43,158 bases of DNA from a cyanobacterium PCC 7702 (GCA_000332255.1 KB235926.1:2992764-3035921), one strand, 5' to 3'; positions 25,996-35,709 are shown, numbered from the stretch's first letter. Numbers and translations are program-made. Notes: generated from the letters alone by a model not told the origin.

Positions 25996-26562
25996 CTAGC
26001 CAATACGAGCTAATTCTTTGGTGAATGATTGGAAATGTTTGACCACTTGAGCATATTCAGAAAGAACATCTTGTAGCCTTTGCTCAAGTTCTGCATCTAA
26101 TTGCAGACTACCGTCAGCTTGTAGCTGAATTTGTTTATCCACTGCGTAAACAGTGCTGAGAATATGTCGTGCTCCTAATTCCGATAGTACTGGTTTGAGA
26201 GCATACTCAATTGATAGCAAATGAGCGATAGTTCCACCTGTTGCAACCGGCAGTACTATTTTCCCAGACAAAGCTTTTTGCGGCAATAAGTCTAAAAAGG
26301 CTTTCAGCACTCCTGTATACGCAGCTTTGTAAACAGGGGTGGAAATAATGACACCGTTTGCTTTTTCCAGTTGTGCCCTGCTTTCATCTAGAGCGGGGCT
26401 ATCATAACGTCCGTAAACTAAATCTTCAGCAGGCAAGTCCCTTACAGAAATAATATCTGTTTGTAAACCTTGTTGCTCTAAAAAATTGCTGGCATACTGC
26501 AAAATAGAGTAGGTTCTCGAGGGATGGGAAGGACTACTGGCGATCGCTAAAATATAAGCCAT
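25996..26562 (-). CDS. ssuE: SsuE, NAD(P)H-dependent FMN reductase
   Basis: Supplies reduced FMN to the SsuD monooxygenase. The 188-residue flavodoxin-like protein opens MAYILAIASSPSHPSRTYSI (phosphate-binding loop). It continues SVRDLPAEDLVYGRYDSPAL, GVIISTPVYKAAYTGVLKAF, LDLLPQKALSGKIVLPVATG and SIEYALKPVLSELGARHILS, the standard SsuE pattern. It lies downstream of ssuD on the same strand, separated by 162 bases that contain a short AGGGCTTTAGCCCT palindrome but no gene, so the two may be co-transcribed. Confidence 0.92.
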   Translation of the reverse strand: MAYILAIASSPSHPSRTYSILQYASNFLEQQGLQTDIISVRDLPAEDLVYGRYDSPALDESRAQLEKANGVIISTPVYKAAYTGVLKAFLDLLPQKALSGKIVLPVATGGTIAHLLSIEYALKPVLSELGARHILSTVYAVDKQIQLQADGSLQLDAELEQRLQDVLSEYAQVVKHFQSFTKELARIG

Positions 26563-26724
26563 GCTCTCTAAACCTCCTGATTGCGCATTTCTTAGGTAGA
26601 AGAACTAAACGAAATTAAACTCCACTAGTCCAAAACCAAAAGCGAAAAATCCCTAGTTGAGTTGATAGTTAGTAGTTAAGGGCTTTAGCCCTTTGACTTT
26701 ATCAGCACATTCACTGTTACTTAC

Positions 26725-27882
26725 TCAATCTATGGCTGCTGTTTTTTGTTTCACCAATGCTTGGGGAAATTCTTGGTTGGCTAGTATCTCACCAAAGGGA
26801 CTGAATAATTGTGGCTCGACTGGGGGTGAATGTTGTAAAGGTAGATGGGGGAATAACAATTCTGCTACTCGATAACACTCTTCTAGGTGGGGATAACCAG
26901 AAAGGATAAAAGTATCTATTCCCAACTCCACGTATTCCAACATCCTAGCTGCAACAGTCTCGGGGTTCCCAACCAAAGCAGTTCCCGCGCCACCGCGCAC
27001 CAAACCAATTCCAGCCCACAAGTTCGGACTAATTTCCAAGGCTTCCCGACTACCGTTGTGCAATTGGCTCATGCGTCGCTGTCCTTCGGAGTCCATGCGA
27101 CTATAAACTTGTTGTGCTTTCGCGATCGCCTGGTCGTCTACATACCTAATCAAATCGTTCGCTGCATCCCAAGCTTGTGTTTCTGTTTCCCGCACAATAA
27201 CGTGCAGGCGTATTCCGAAGCGCAATGTTCGTCCCTCAGCTTCTGCTAGCCTGCGCATGCTGGCAATTTTCTCTGCGACTTGCGCTGGTGGTTCACCCCA
27301 AGTTAAGTATACGTCTACGTGTTTGGCAGCAATGCGCTGAGCAATAACAGAGGAACCGCCAAACCACAAAGGAGGATGGGGTTTTTGGACTGGGGAAAAT
27401 AGCAACTTGCCATCTTGGATATGTAGATAGTCGCCCTTGAAGTTGACGGTCTCGCCTGCAGTTATCTGTCGCCACACAGTTAAAAATTCATCAGTTAATC
27501 TATAGCGGTCATCATGGCAAAGGTGCAAGCCATCTCCCGCTAACTCTACGGGATCTCCACCGGTAACAACATTGATTAGCAATCGCCCACCAGAAACGCG
27601 GTCAAAGGTTGCAGCCATGCGTGCAGCTGCTCCTGGTGACATCAAACCCGGACGCACTGCTACCAAAAATTTCATCTTTTTGGTGTGTGTTACTAAGGTT
27701 GATGCTGTTACCCAGGCATCTTCACAGGAACGACCTGTAGGTAGCAATGCTCCTGTAAAGCCCAAATCGTCTACTGCTTGAGCAATCTGTCGCAGGTAAG
27801 AAAAATTTACCGCCCGTCCGCCTTTCGTACTACCAAGATATCGCCCGTCACCGTGAGTGGGAATAAACCAAAGTAGCTCCAT
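26725..27882 (-). CDS. ssuD: SsuD, FMNH2-dependent alkanesulfonate monooxygenase
   Basis: Cleaves C2+ alkanesulfonates to aldehyde and sulfite with FMNH2 and O2, releasing sulfur for assimilation. The 385-residue luciferase-fold protein is close to the E. coli length. Motifs: [40 protein letters not shown] (conserved Cys/Glu region), [60 protein letters not shown] and [20 protein letters not shown], which includes the mobile loop with conserved Arg. It ends [15 protein letters not shown]. It precedes ssuE. The matching SsuA is at 17712; no SsuB/SsuC transporter genes are in the window. Confidence 0.94.
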   Translation of the reverse strand: MELLWFIPTHGDGRYLGSTKGGRAVNFSYLRQIAQAVDDLGFTGALLPTGRSCEDAWVTASTLVTHTKKMKFLVAVRPGLMSPGAAARMAATFDRVSGGRLLINVVTGGDPVELAGDGLHLCHDDRYRLTDEFLTVWRQITAGETVNFKGDYLHIQDGKLLFSPVQKPHPPLWFGGSSVIAQRIAAKHVDVYLTWGEPPAQVAEKIASMRRLAEAEGRTLRFGIRLHVIVRETETQAWDAANDLIRYVDDQAIAKAQQVYSRMDSEGQRRMSQLHNGSREALEISPNLWAGIGLVRGGAGTALVGNPETVAARMLEYVELGIDTFILSGYPHLEECYRVAELLFPHLPLQHSPPVEPQLFSPFGEILANQEFPQALVKQKTAAID

Positions 27883-28065
27883 GATACTGATTGAGGTTAG
27901 CTACACGATTATTTAATACTACTATTAATCTATCAATTTACCGTATTAACTTTTATAGTATTGCACGTACGAGTCGCTAAAGCAAGAGTTTTGACGTCTT
28001 GCTATTTTTGGCTTGGATGTGACATATGAAAGTGCGATAAATACATGAATTTACAGTAGTATAAG

Positions 28066-29102
28066 GAATGAAAAATGGGGGAAGATACCAGGGACTGTAC
28101 GTACAAGCGATCGCCGCTTGGGCAAAAAAAGAAATAGATTTGGCGATCGCGCTCCAGGAAGAAATTGCGCGCAAATTTCCCCGAGACTCGATCTCAGTTC
28201 AGCAGGGACAGTATAACTACTTTTAGGTGACAAAGAAAGATTGCTGAAAATTGCTCAAAAAGTTCTACCTGCCAATGGAGAAAATCATTACCTCTACGGG
28301 GTGATAGCCTTTGGTTTAGAACAGTGCCAGCACTTAGCAGCAGCAGAACAAATGGCTCGCACTGCAATCAGTATAAATCGTCAAGATCCTTGGGCTCATC
28401 ATGCCATCGCCCATGTGTAGACGCGCGAAGCGCGGCTTCTGGTAGAGATGAAAACCTAGGGACGGGTAAGTGAAGGAATAGATTGGATGGAAGCCGACGC
28501 CGACACCTGGGAAAACTGCAACTCGATGCTGTATACTCACAATTGGTGGCATATAGCACTTTATTACCTAGAACGAGGAGAACAAGCAAAAGTTTTACAG
28601 CTAGGTGTACGACCAGCAGGTTTGGGGACGTGCCGAAAAACAATCTCCCAAAGACGAAGTAGGAGCTACTTCCCTATTGTCGCAACTAGGATTACACGGC
28701 GTGAATGTAGGCGATCGCTGGCAGGAATTGAGCATATATCTTTACCAGCGCTTGGGCAAGCACGCACCGGTCTTTTAGGTCTTGCATTACGTTTATGCTC
28801 TAGCCAAAGCCGGGCGCAGTAAATGGGTGAAGAAAATACTGGTGAGCATGGGAGAAAATGCTCGTAGTGTTAACCCCTTTGTTCGTAACCGCTGGCTAGA
28901 AGTTGCCATTGGTAGTCCATGCTCAAGGAGACCTCCATACTGCTGTAGCACAATTGCAACCCGTAGTGGAGCGCTGGATCGAGATAGGTGTAGTCACGCT
29001 CAACGAGCTTTATTTGAGCAGATAGATTATCAAGACGCCCTCTTCAACTGTTCGCCCTAGAAAGTAACAAAGCGTGTAGGAAAGCTCAACTTCTCCACCC
29101 AG
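28066..29102 (+). pseudogene. TTC38-like tetratricopeptide protein, N-terminally lost and frameshifted, with repeat A
   Basis: Scattered frames give ordered family text: AIAAWAKKEIDLAIALQEEI, LLKIAQKVLPANGENHYLYG, AAAEQMARTAISINRQDPWA, HHAIAHV, then after repeat A GRVSEGIDWMEADADTWENC and NSMLYTHNWWHIALYYLERG. Later pieces are LDLHYVYALAKAGRSKWVKK-like text (seen as HYVYALAKAGRSKWVKKILV), NPFVRNRWLEVAI, HTAVAQLQPVVERWIEIG and AQRALFEQI. The PWAHHAIAHV...GxxxxGIxxM...HNWWHIALYYLE pattern is that of the TTC38-like TPR family. At least six lesions and a repeat-A insertion after HHAIAHV make it nonfunctional, and its N-terminal half is not found. Confidence 0.8.
28417..28447. repeat. Repeat family A, copy 4 (inverted, diverged), inside the TPR pseudogene
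   Basis: GTAGACGCGCGAAGCGCGGC followed by TTCTGGTAGAG. It interrupts the codons after HHAIAHV; family text resumes about 30 bases later. Confidence 0.75.
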
Positions 29103-29972
29103 CTAACTTTTGTAGACTAAAAAGGATGCGATCGCATCCAAAAGTGCTTCTTTTTCGTCTACTCGAATCAAATGGCCGCTATTTTCAAAGATTCTCAGCT
29201 CAGCCTTGGGAATTGCTTTCGCTATTTCTTCAGAAAATTCTGGAGGACAAATCCAATCGTGACGTCCTGCGATGACCAAAGTAGGTGCAGTGATTTTATG
29301 CAAGCTATCAAGTATGTCGTAATCTCGCAAAAAGCCACCAAAGGCAACATTGATTGCATCAACCGATAAAATCACCCTCTTCCAAGCTTGCTCGGATAAA
29401 TAAGGGTCGTACTTTAAAGAATACATCGGTCCCATAACTTGAAAATACTCTCGCAATTGCTCTTCATTTTCAAAACAGCCATCCCAAAGTCGCTGAGCAA
29501 CTCGCTTTTGCTCTTCGGTTCCCCGCACGGCTAAAATTTCTCGAGCTCGTTGTAGAAAATGGTAACGAGCTGCTGTAGCGATAACTATTAAATGAGATAC
29601 ATGCTGGGAATAGCGAACCGCATAAGATAAAGCGACCATACCACCGTAGGAAGTACCAATAACAACAATCTGGTCCAAACCCAGGTACTGGCGCAGCGCT
29701 TCCATGTCTTCAACATTGTTGTTTAGAGTGTAGGTTTCTTTGGGACCGCGGGCGGAACGTCCTTGACCTCGATGATCGAAATAGACTAATTGTAAATTTC
29801 TAGCTAAAGAAGAAAAAGCAGGCTTGTAGGAAGTGTGATCTGTACCCGGACCACCGTGAACCAAAAACGCCACGGGTTTGGTGTGAAGGCGATCGCCATC
29901 GACTACTAAACAAGAACCTTCTACATCAAAGAAAATCTCTGTATCTCGGATTTTTGCTCGCATTTTATCCAT
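29103..29972 (-). CDS. Alpha/beta hydrolase, proline iminopeptidase-like
   Basis: A 289-residue soluble hydrolase. PVAFLVHGGPGTDHTSYKPA carries the HGGPG oxyanion motif (about residues 39-43). The nucleophile elbow is GTSYGGMVAL (Ser near 108), the acid is Asp in VIAGRHDWICPPE and the base is His in ENSGHLIRVDE. A helical cap lies between, with REYFQVMGPMYSLKYDPYLS. HGGPG is common in proline iminopeptidases and related amidases/esterases, so the true substrate is uncertain. The frame is intact. Its 3' end touches the TPR pseudogene. Confidence 0.88.
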   Translation of the reverse strand: MDKMRAKIRDTEIFFDVEGSCLVVDGDRLHTKPVAFLVHGGPGTDHTSYKPAFSSLARNLQLVYFDHRGQGRSARGPKETYTLNNNVEDMEALRQYLGLDQIVVIGTSYGGMVALSYAVRYSQHVSHLIVIATAARYHFLQRAREILAVRGTEEQKRVAQRLWDGCFENEEQLREYFQVMGPMYSLKYDPYLSEQAWKRVILSVDAINVAFGGFLRDYDILDSLHKITAPTLVIAGRHDWICPPEFSEEIAKAIPKAELRIFENSGHLIRVDEKEALLDAIASFLVYKS

Positions 29973-29999
29973 ACAAACAACTGCATACTCATTTTCTCT

Positions 30000-30028
30000 G
30001 TTCGCGTAGCGAGCGTGTCGGATGGCAT
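30000..30028. repeat. Repeat family B, copy 5 (diverged)
   Basis: GTTCGCGTAGCGAGCGTGTC followed by GGATGGCAT, in the spacer before the hydrolase. Apart from this and the terminator at 30139 I see nothing in 29973-30263. Confidence 0.55.
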
Positions 30029-30138
30029 TAAAAGCATAGCACTATTTTTCCAAACCCAGGACTAGGAAATTTTGTAGCTAACTATGTGTTTTTTTGGATA
30101 AATAACTAAGCAAGATCAAGTTCATTACTGCATTACCA

Positions 30139-30164
30139 ACAAAAAACACCCGCAGCTGCAGGTG
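30139..30164 (-). terminator. Rho-independent terminator of the 30264-30953 gene
   Basis: Read leftward: CACCTGCAGCTGCGGGTG (hairpin with one G-T pair) followed by TTTTTTG. It lies 100 bases after the stop codon. Confidence 0.6.
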
Positions 30165-30263
30165 CATCTGACAAGAAAGCATGATGTCTAAACAAAATAT
30201 CTAGCAGTAGAGCATGACAAAATTTTGTCGCTTTTGTGTTAATGTCGTGTGGAAATTTCCGCT

Positions 30264-30953
30264 CTACTGAGAAGAACTATTACTAGGCGTTAAATCTGCA
30301 GAAGGTGCAGTCCCACCGGTCGCACTGGTGGGTGTTGGAGTTGGAGAAGTAGCGCTATTGCTGCTGGTTTCTTTACTAGAAGAACTAGAAGAATTTGCGG
30401 GCGATACCGGAGCGGTTGATTTGGAAGCAGGCGTTTGAGATGGAACAGTAATGTTAATATTCGGCGTCGTATTCACAGTTGGTGGCGAAGAATTTTGTTG
30501 GGGAACGGGAAATGGAACGGGAACTTCCTTAGTTCTCTCCACAGGAACAGCCACTTCCTTGGTTCTTTCAATAATTTTTGTTTGGGATTGGGGTGTTTGA
30601 GTAGGTGTTACCGTTACCGTCGGTGCAGGAGGAGTATTGTTCCTAGTTTCATCTCGTTGGGTAAAAAACCAAACTGCACCTACTGTTAATCCCGCAAGCA
30701 GAACTAATAAAAGACCTAATAAAAAACCACCAGAAGCATTGTCTTCATAAACTTCTGCAAGTCTGTGTTCTTGGTAATTACGTTCTGAAGTACGACCCCG
30801 GACGTGACCGCTTTCGTAGGAGTTAGGATCGACGCTGCTGTTATCAACTGTTTCGCTAGTACGCGTCACGCTGGTATAAGTATTACCGTCGCTTTCGGTA
30901 TAGCTGTCTTGGTGAACTTCACGGTAACTTTTGTTATCATTTGGATTGGTCAT
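30264..30953 (-). CDS. Single-pass membrane protein with low-complexity tail, unidentified
   Basis: A 229-residue protein. Residues 1-72 are polar and charged (MTNPNDNKSYREVHQDSYTE). A strong membrane segment GGFLLGLLLVLLAGLTVGAV lies at about 75-95. The exported or periplasmic part has a repeated basic pattern, IIERTKEVAVPVERTKEVPV, then a Pro/Thr/Ser-rich tail with a poly-Ser run. It could be an envelope anchor or scaffold, but no family is recognised. The gene is intact and has its own terminator. Confidence 0.7.
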   Translation of the reverse strand: MTNPNDNKSYREVHQDSYTESDGNTYTSVTRTSETVDNSSVDPNSYESGHVRGRTSERNYQEHRLAEVYEDNASGGFLLGLLLVLLAGLTVGAVWFFTQRDETRNNTPPAPTVTVTPTQTPQSQTKIIERTKEVAVPVERTKEVPVPFPVPQQNSSPPTVNTTPNINITVPSQTPASKSTAPVSPANSSSSSSKETSSNSATSPTPTPTSATGGTAPSADLTPSNSSSQ

Positions 30954-31183
30954 AGCTTTTGATTTAAATTTCCTAGAAACTCGAGCAAAGATTATCTTTA
31001 AGGTTTTCTAAGTAAAAAACCAGTAGTTGGATATTCTGGTTTTATAAAGAATCTTCGTTTGATTTTTTACTAAGATAACTTTTGTACTGGCATTGATATT
31101 TCTATCTGAGGAAGTGAAGTCTGATTCCACCAAAGGAAAGATTTTTGCTTACAAGCAGGTAATATCAAGATATCTAAGTACTG

Positions 31184-31215
31184 AAAATAAAAGCGATCTG
31201 TCAGCAGCAGATCGC
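31184..31215 (-). terminator. Rho-independent terminator of msrB
   Basis: The 8-base perfect stem GCGATCTG / CAGATCGC with a 7-base loop (31193-31215) is followed on the minus strand by CTTTTATTTTC. It is about 30 bases after the msrB stop. A shorter T-run on the plus side could allow bidirectional use. Confidence 0.8.
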
Positions 31216-31246
31216 CTTGTGTTTTTAAAATGCAGTCAGCTCCCCA

Positions 31247-31747
31247 TTACTCTTGAGGTTGAAAATTCAGGGCGACACCGTTGATGCAGTAGCGCTTACC
31301 GGTAGGTGCAGGTCCGTCATCAAACACGTGACCGAGGTGACCTCCACAGCGACTGCAATGCACCTCCACCCTCGTCATAAAAAATGATTTGTCTATCGAT
31401 GTACCCACAGCTCCTTCTATTGGTGCATAAAAACTTGGCCAACCAGTACCGCTATTAAATTTAGTTTCTGAAGTAAATAACGGCTGTCCGCAACCCGCGC
31501 ATACGTAAATGCCTTTGGCATAATTTTTATCTAGCGGGCTGCTACCAGCCCTTTCTGTGCCATGCTTTCGGAGCACGCGAAACTGTTCTGGTGTCAAAAT
31601 TTTACGCCATTCTTCCTCTGTTTTATTAACCTCAAATTTCTCACTTTGAGAAGTTGTCATAACTTTCGCTCTCCTAGTTAAATAACTTGATAGCCATACC
31701 GCGCCAACTACGACAGCAGCAGCTTCTAAAAGATGTCTTCTTTTCAT
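31247..31747 (-). CDS. msrB: Peptide-methionine (R)-S-oxide reductase MsrB, exported form
   Basis: Reduces methionine-R-sulfoxide in oxidised proteins. The 166-residue protein begins [20 protein letters not shown], an RR-plus-hydrophobic leader suggesting export or membrane anchoring. The MsrB domain (about 42-166) has the two zinc CxxC pairs ([10 protein letters not shown] and [10 protein letters not shown]), [24 protein letters not shown] and the catalytic Cys in RYCINGVAL. It is intact and likely monocistronic with its own terminator. Confidence 0.94.
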   Translation of the reverse strand: MKRRHLLEAAAVVVGAVWLSSYLTRRAKVMTTSQSEKFEVNKTEEEWRKILTPEQFRVLRKHGTERAGSSPLDKNYAKGIYVCAGCGQPLFTSETKFNSGTGWPSFYAPIEGAVGTSIDKSFFMTRVEVHCSRCGGHLGHVFDDGPAPTGKRYCINGVALNFQPQE

Positions 31748-32005
31748 CTTCTATTATTTATTAAGTTTTATGAACAAAAGCGTTAAGCAAGCCGTATAAA
31801 TTTGATAGGGATTACCTCACTCAATCTCATGATACAGTCAATGCTTCCGCTAGCTTGAAGCTAAAAGTTTGGAAAAGGTACCTAGCTCAAGCAAATTTGT
31901 AACCCAAGCTTGCAAACAGCCACACAAATGGGCAAACAAAAACTTTCTGTCATGTCTTGAAATCGGCAATAATTACATAAAACCAATCTTCATCCAAGCT
32001 CACCC

Positions 32006-32755
32006 ATGACCGAGGAAATCGCTCAAGTCGAATTTCGCAATGTCAGTTTGAGTCGCAACGATCGCCTTTTGGTGTCGAACCTTAACTTTAGTATTCAGCG
32101 AGGAGAAGCTCTAGTATTGCTCGGACGCAGTGGTAGCGGTAAAACCACAACAATGAAGTTAATTAACCGTCTTCTTGTACCTACCCAAGGCGAAATTATA
32201 TTTGATGGTATTCCCACAACTGAATGGAATGAAATTCAACTGCGGCGCAAAATTGGTTATGTAATTCAAGAAATTGGCTTGTTTCCCCATTTGACGGTAG
32301 AACGAAATGTGGGTTTAGTTCCCTCTCTGCAGGGTTGGAAACCCAAACAAATTAAAAGTCGTGTCTGCGAACTTTTGCATTTAGTGGGTTTGGAACCAGA
32401 AAAATTTGCTCAAAGATATCCCCACGAACTTTCGGGAGGACAAAAGCAACGAGTTGGTGTTGCTAGAGCGCTAGCAGCAGATCCGCCTGTTTTGTTGATG
32501 GATGAACCCTTTGGCGCCCTCGATCCGATTACGCGCTTGGAACTGCAACGAGAATTTTTAAAGTTGCAGCAGGAACTTCGTAAGACGGTTGTTTTTGTAA
32601 CCCACGATATTCAAGAAGCATTTATTTTGGCTTCAAGAATTGGTCTAATGCATAAGGGAGAATTAGTGGTGTTGGAAACACCAAAAGAATTTATGCGATC
32701 GCAAAATTCAGAAGTCCTTTCTTTTTTGCAATGCTTAAAATCTTTCACCCTATGA
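32006..32755 (+). CDS. Osmoprotectant-type ABC transporter ATPase (OpuCA/ProV-like)
   Basis: The cytoplasmic ATPase of a glycine betaine/choline-type importer. The 249-residue protein has Walker A GRSGSGKTT (about 39-47), the Q-loop YVIQEIGLFPHLTVERNV, signature LSGGQKQRVGVARAL, Walker B VLLMDEPFGALD and the switch His in VFVTHDIQEAF. It is of the quaternary-amine-transporter type (NVGLVPSLQGW) but lacks the CBS domains of OpuCA/ProV. Its stop overlaps the permease start as ATGA, indicating translational coupling. Confidence 0.9.
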   Translation: MTEEIAQVEFRNVSLSRNDRLLVSNLNFSIQRGEALVLLGRSGSGKTTTMKLINRLLVPTQGEIIFDGIPTTEWNEIQLRRKIGYVIQEIGLFPHLTVERNVGLVPSLQGWKPKQIKSRVCELLHLVGLEPEKFAQRYPHELSGGQKQRVGVARALAADPPVLLMDEPFGALDPITRLELQREFLKLQQELRKTVVFVTHDIQEAFILASRIGLMHKGELVVLETPKEFMRSQNSEVLSFLQCLKSFTL

Positions 32756-33387
32756 ATCTAAGCAATTTTTTCTTAATTAAATATGCTCCAGAAATTATTG
32801 CTCGCACCTGGGAACATTTACTGCTAGTATTCGTTGCTATTGCTATTGCTATTATTGCAGGTATTCCTTTAGGTATACTTATTACCCGCCAAAAGTCTTT
32901 GCGCCAGCTGATTTTGGGTACTGCTAATGTTTTTCAAACTATTCCCAGTTTGGCACTGTTCGGTTTGCTGATTCCCGTACCCGTAATTGGTGGTATCGGC
33001 GCTACTCCTGCAATTATTGCCTTGGCTTTGTATTCTTTACTACCTATTATCCGCAATACCTACGCTGGTATTGTTGGTGTCGATCCAGCTATCCGAGAAG
33101 CGGGACGCGGTATGGGAATGACGGAGCAACAATTGTTACTGCAAGTAGAAATTCCCTTAGCAATGACAGTAATTTTAGCGGGAGTGCGAGTTGCAACCGT
33201 AATTGCGATCGGCGTTGCAACTATTGCAGCTGCTATTGGTGCTGGTGGTTTGGGAGAGTTAATCTTTCGCGGTATTTCTACAGTCAACGATCAATTAATA
33301 TTAGCTGGCGCCATTCCCGCAGCAATCATTGCTTTGCTTGCTGATTTTGCTATCGGTTGGTTAGAAAAGCAATTAAAAATTAAGTAG
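32752..33387 (+). CDS. Osmoprotectant-type ABC transporter permease (OpuCB/OpuCD-like)
   Basis: A 211-residue membrane permease. The start at MNLSNFFLIKYAPEIIARTW (32752) overlaps the ATPase stop by ATGA; an in-frame ATG at 32731 is less likely. It has about six helices, for example LLLVFVAIAIAIIAGIPLGI and NVFQTIPSLALFGLLIPVPV, and the cytoplasmic EAA-like loop REAGRGMGMTEQQLLLQVEI, which contacts the ATPase. IGAGGLGELIFRGISTVNDQ is characteristic of the glycine-betaine/QAT family. Confidence 0.9.
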   Translation: MNLSNFFLIKYAPEIIARTWEHLLLVFVAIAIAIIAGIPLGILITRQKSLRQLILGTANVFQTIPSLALFGLLIPVPVIGGIGATPAIIALALYSLLPIIRNTYAGIVGVDPAIREAGRGMGMTEQQLLLQVEIPLAMTVILAGVRVATVIAIGVATIAAAIGAGGLGELIFRGISTVNDQLILAGAIPAAIIALLADFAIGWLEKQLKIK

Positions 33388-33429
33388 GAAATCTAGCAAG
33401 TTTAGTTCCCAGTCAGGATGACTTTTCAC

Positions 33430-33810
33430 TTATACTGAATCCCCAGGATTTATAAATAAAACTCTCACAGCACTAATAATTAGTATCAAGGCAAATATTT
33501 TAGTTAGAACTCCATTCGGTAAACTTGTTCCTATTTTGGCACCAAACCATCCACCTATGATAAATCCCAGACACACAAGCGCAGCTACCTTTACATCCAC
33601 ATATCCTTGCTTGTAATAAGTCCAAGCTGCTAATAAATCTATTGGTAAAACCAACAAAGCAAGTGTAGTTCCTTGGGCTTGATGTTGAGAAAATCCAAAG
33701 AAGAAAATTAAAGCAGGTAAGATGATTATCCCACCACCTATACCGGTCATACCACTGACAATTCCTGCCACTAATCCCAAAATTATGCACAGCCAAATAT
33801 TAGCCATCAT
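33430..33810 (-). CDS. Half-size TauE/SafE-family membrane protein
   Basis: A 126-residue protein with about four helices: CIILGLVAGIVSGMTGIGGG (signature), ILPALIFFFGFSQHQAQGTT, ALVCLGFIIGGWFGAKIGTS and FALILIISAVRVLFI. TauE/SafE permeases are usually two such halves (about 250 residues). Single-half proteins occur and may dimerise, so this need not be broken. Anion export is inferred from the family; the substrate is unknown. It sits on the opposite strand inside what looks like a split ABC operon, between the permease and its binding protein. Confidence 0.8.
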   Translation of the reverse strand: MMANIWLCIILGLVAGIVSGMTGIGGGIIILPALIFFFGFSQHQAQGTTLALLVLPIDLLAAWTYYKQGYVDVKVAALVCLGFIIGGWFGAKIGTSLPNGVLTKIFALILIISAVRVLFINPGDSV

Positions 33811-33837
33811 GAAATTTCTTCCAAATTTATAGTATTT

Positions 33838-34398
33838 TTAATTGAGAAATCCTATTCGATTAAAGGGATAAAAGCGAATAATGGCTCGACCTATAATTTT
33901 ATTGCGGGGAACAAAACCCCAATAGTGACTGTCATAGCTGTTATTGCGGTTATCTCCCAAAACCAGATAAGAATTTTTGGGCACAATGACAGGACCCCAT
34001 TGATAGTCTGGTTTATCTTCAATGTAATTTTCTTTTAATGGGGAACCATTCACGTATACTAGTCCGTTTTTCACTTCCACCTTGTCTCCAGGTAAGCCAA
34101 TGATACGTTTAATGAACGCTTCGTGATAATTTTCAGCAATTAAGGTTTGGGTGGGATTAAAAACAATAATATCACCCCTTTGAGGGGGAAGAAAATCATA
34201 GCTAATTTTATCAATAATTAAGCGATCGTTAATCTGAAGTGTTGGTTCCATAGAACCAGAAGGTATATAACGAGCTTCTGCTACAAAGGTGCGAATACCA
34301 AAGGCAATTACCAGGCTTAAACCAATGGTTTTAGTTGCTTCCCAAAAAATATTTTCCTTCTGTAATTGACGTGATTTTTGTTGATGAGTATGGAACAT
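33838..34398 (-). CDS. lepB: Signal peptidase I (leader peptidase)
   Basis: A membrane serine protease that removes signal peptides. The start is placed at ATG 34398 ([10 protein letters not shown], 186 residues); a TTG start at 34455 is possible, and GGGAGGAA lies nearer that upstream region. One membrane helix ([19 protein letters not shown]) is followed by the catalytic Ser in [11 protein letters not shown] and the Lys in [35 protein letters not shown] (box E) and [16 protein letters not shown] follow. It is intact, with its 3' end about 27 bases from the TauE start, so both may share a transcript. Confidence 0.93.
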   Translation of the reverse strand: MFHTHQQKSRQLQKENIFWEATKTIGLSLVIAFGIRTFVAEARYIPSGSMEPTLQINDRLIIDKISYDFLPPQRGDIIVFNPTQTLIAENYHEAFIKRIIGLPGDKVEVKNGLVYVNGSPLKENYIEDKPDYQWGPVIVPKNSYLVLGDNRNNSYDSHYWGFVPRNKIIGRAIIRFYPFNRIGFLN

Positions 34399-34783
34399 AG
34401 CTATCTTGGTGGAATTTCCTCCCGCTATCTTAAAGATATCTCCGAGATTGGCCAAAGTATATATTTCTTAATGTAAGAGCCGAATGTGGCAGAATTTTGT
34501 CAAAAACTTGAAAAAGCGGTGTCTGTGTAAATAAAATAATTCGTACTTGCCGGTGAATCAATAATAACTACCCACTCTGGGAAGAGGGAAGTTTTGGTTG
34601 CAGGTTGTGGAAGCTACCATCCACGTCCACTAGTACAATAATTAAAAGATGCGATCGCCTGGACACAGAATGTTCCAGTTTCTGAAGCTAAAAGCCTGGA
34701 TTATTAAAGTTTCTTTTCCTAATACAGACTATCTATCCTGGAGAAAGAGTTTGTGAAATGACAACAGCTTTCAAAACAACTCT
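34399..34783. other. Spacer upstream of the osmoprotectant-binding protein
   Basis: It carries upstream sequence for the divergent lepB and binding-protein genes and one HIP1 site at 34652. No gene remnant recognised. Confidence 0.35.
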
Positions 34784-35683
34784 ATGAAAAAATTTTTCAC
34801 TCTTTTTATTCTCACTTTTGCTTTGGTAGTTGTACTAGCAAGCTGTCAATCTAGTCACAACAGCATTAGCTACTATGATATTGTTGTCGCTTCCAAAGGC
34901 TTTACCGAACAAGATATTTTAAGCGAACTTTTAGCACAGCAAATAGAAGCAAAAACTAATTTAAAAGTTGGACGTCGTCGTTTTACTAGTGCTTTAGTTA
35001 CACACCAAGCACTTGTTGCTGGTAAAATCGATGCTTACGTAGAATATACCGGTACAGCTTTGGTTGGTATCTTAAAACAAAAAAAATATAAAGATCCAAA
35101 AGTTGTCTACCAAAAATTAAAACAAGATTACGCCCAAAAATTCAATTTAGAAGTGATGGAACCTTTGGGATTTGAAAATACCTTTGCCATGATTATACGT
35201 GGTGAAGATGCCAGACGCTATCGTGTGAAAACTCTTTCTGAAGCTGCTAGGTACACACCCCAATGGCGCGGTGGTTTTGGTTATGAATTTATGGAACGAG
35301 AAGATGGTTTTTCGGGATTAGCTCAAACTTATAATCTGCGTTTTGCTCAATCTCCGCGCGTTATGGATTTAGGTTTAATATATCGAGCACTGCTACAAAA
35401 GCAAGTAGATATGATCAACGGTAATTCTACAGATGGGCAAATCTTTCGCTTAGATCTTGTAGTTTTAAAAGATGATAAGCAATATTTTCCACCTTATCAA
35501 GCAGTGCCAATTGTACGTCAACAAACTTTACAGAAATATCCACAATTAAGTCAAGTTCTCTCCCAACTTAACGGACGAATTACTGACAAAGAAATGCAAA
35601 GATTAAATTATTTAGTAGAAGGAGAACTGCGCGATATCAAACAAGTTGTACTTGAGTTTCGTCGCTCGAAGGGTTTAATATAA
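34784..35683 (+). CDS. Osmoprotectant (glycine betaine/choline-type) ABC substrate-binding lipoprotein
   Basis: A 299-residue lipoprotein with lipobox VVVLASC (Cys near residue 21). The QAT-family binding fold shows YDIVVASKGFTEQDILSELL, FTSALVTHQALVAGKIDAYV, EYTGTALVGIL, GFENTFAMIIRGEDARRYRV, FGYEFMEREDGFSGLAQTYN and QVDMINGNSTDGQIFRLDLV. It ends in NGRITDKEMQRLNYLVEGEL. It matches the ATPase and permease at 32006-33387 in type and direction, but is separated from them by two opposite-strand genes, so it needs its own promoter. Confidence 0.9.
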   Translation: MKKFFTLFILTFALVVVLASCQSSHNSISYYDIVVASKGFTEQDILSELLAQQIEAKTNLKVGRRRFTSALVTHQALVAGKIDAYVEYTGTALVGILKQKKYKDPKVVYQKLKQDYAQKFNLEVMEPLGFENTFAMIIRGEDARRYRVKTLSEAARYTPQWRGGFGYEFMEREDGFSGLAQTYNLRFAQSPRVMDLGLIYRALLQKQVDMINGNSTDGQIFRLDLVVLKDDKQYFPPYQAVPIVRQQTLQKYPQLSQVLSQLNGRITDKEMQRLNYLVEGELRDIKQVVLEFRRSKGLI

Positions 35684-35709
35684 TCCTGAATCTGGTGGGG
35701 GAAATTATT

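Noticed and set aside
31093-31284. 63-codon rightward frame before msrB
   Set aside because: It runs through the msrB terminator hairpin and into the msrB 3' end; no motif.
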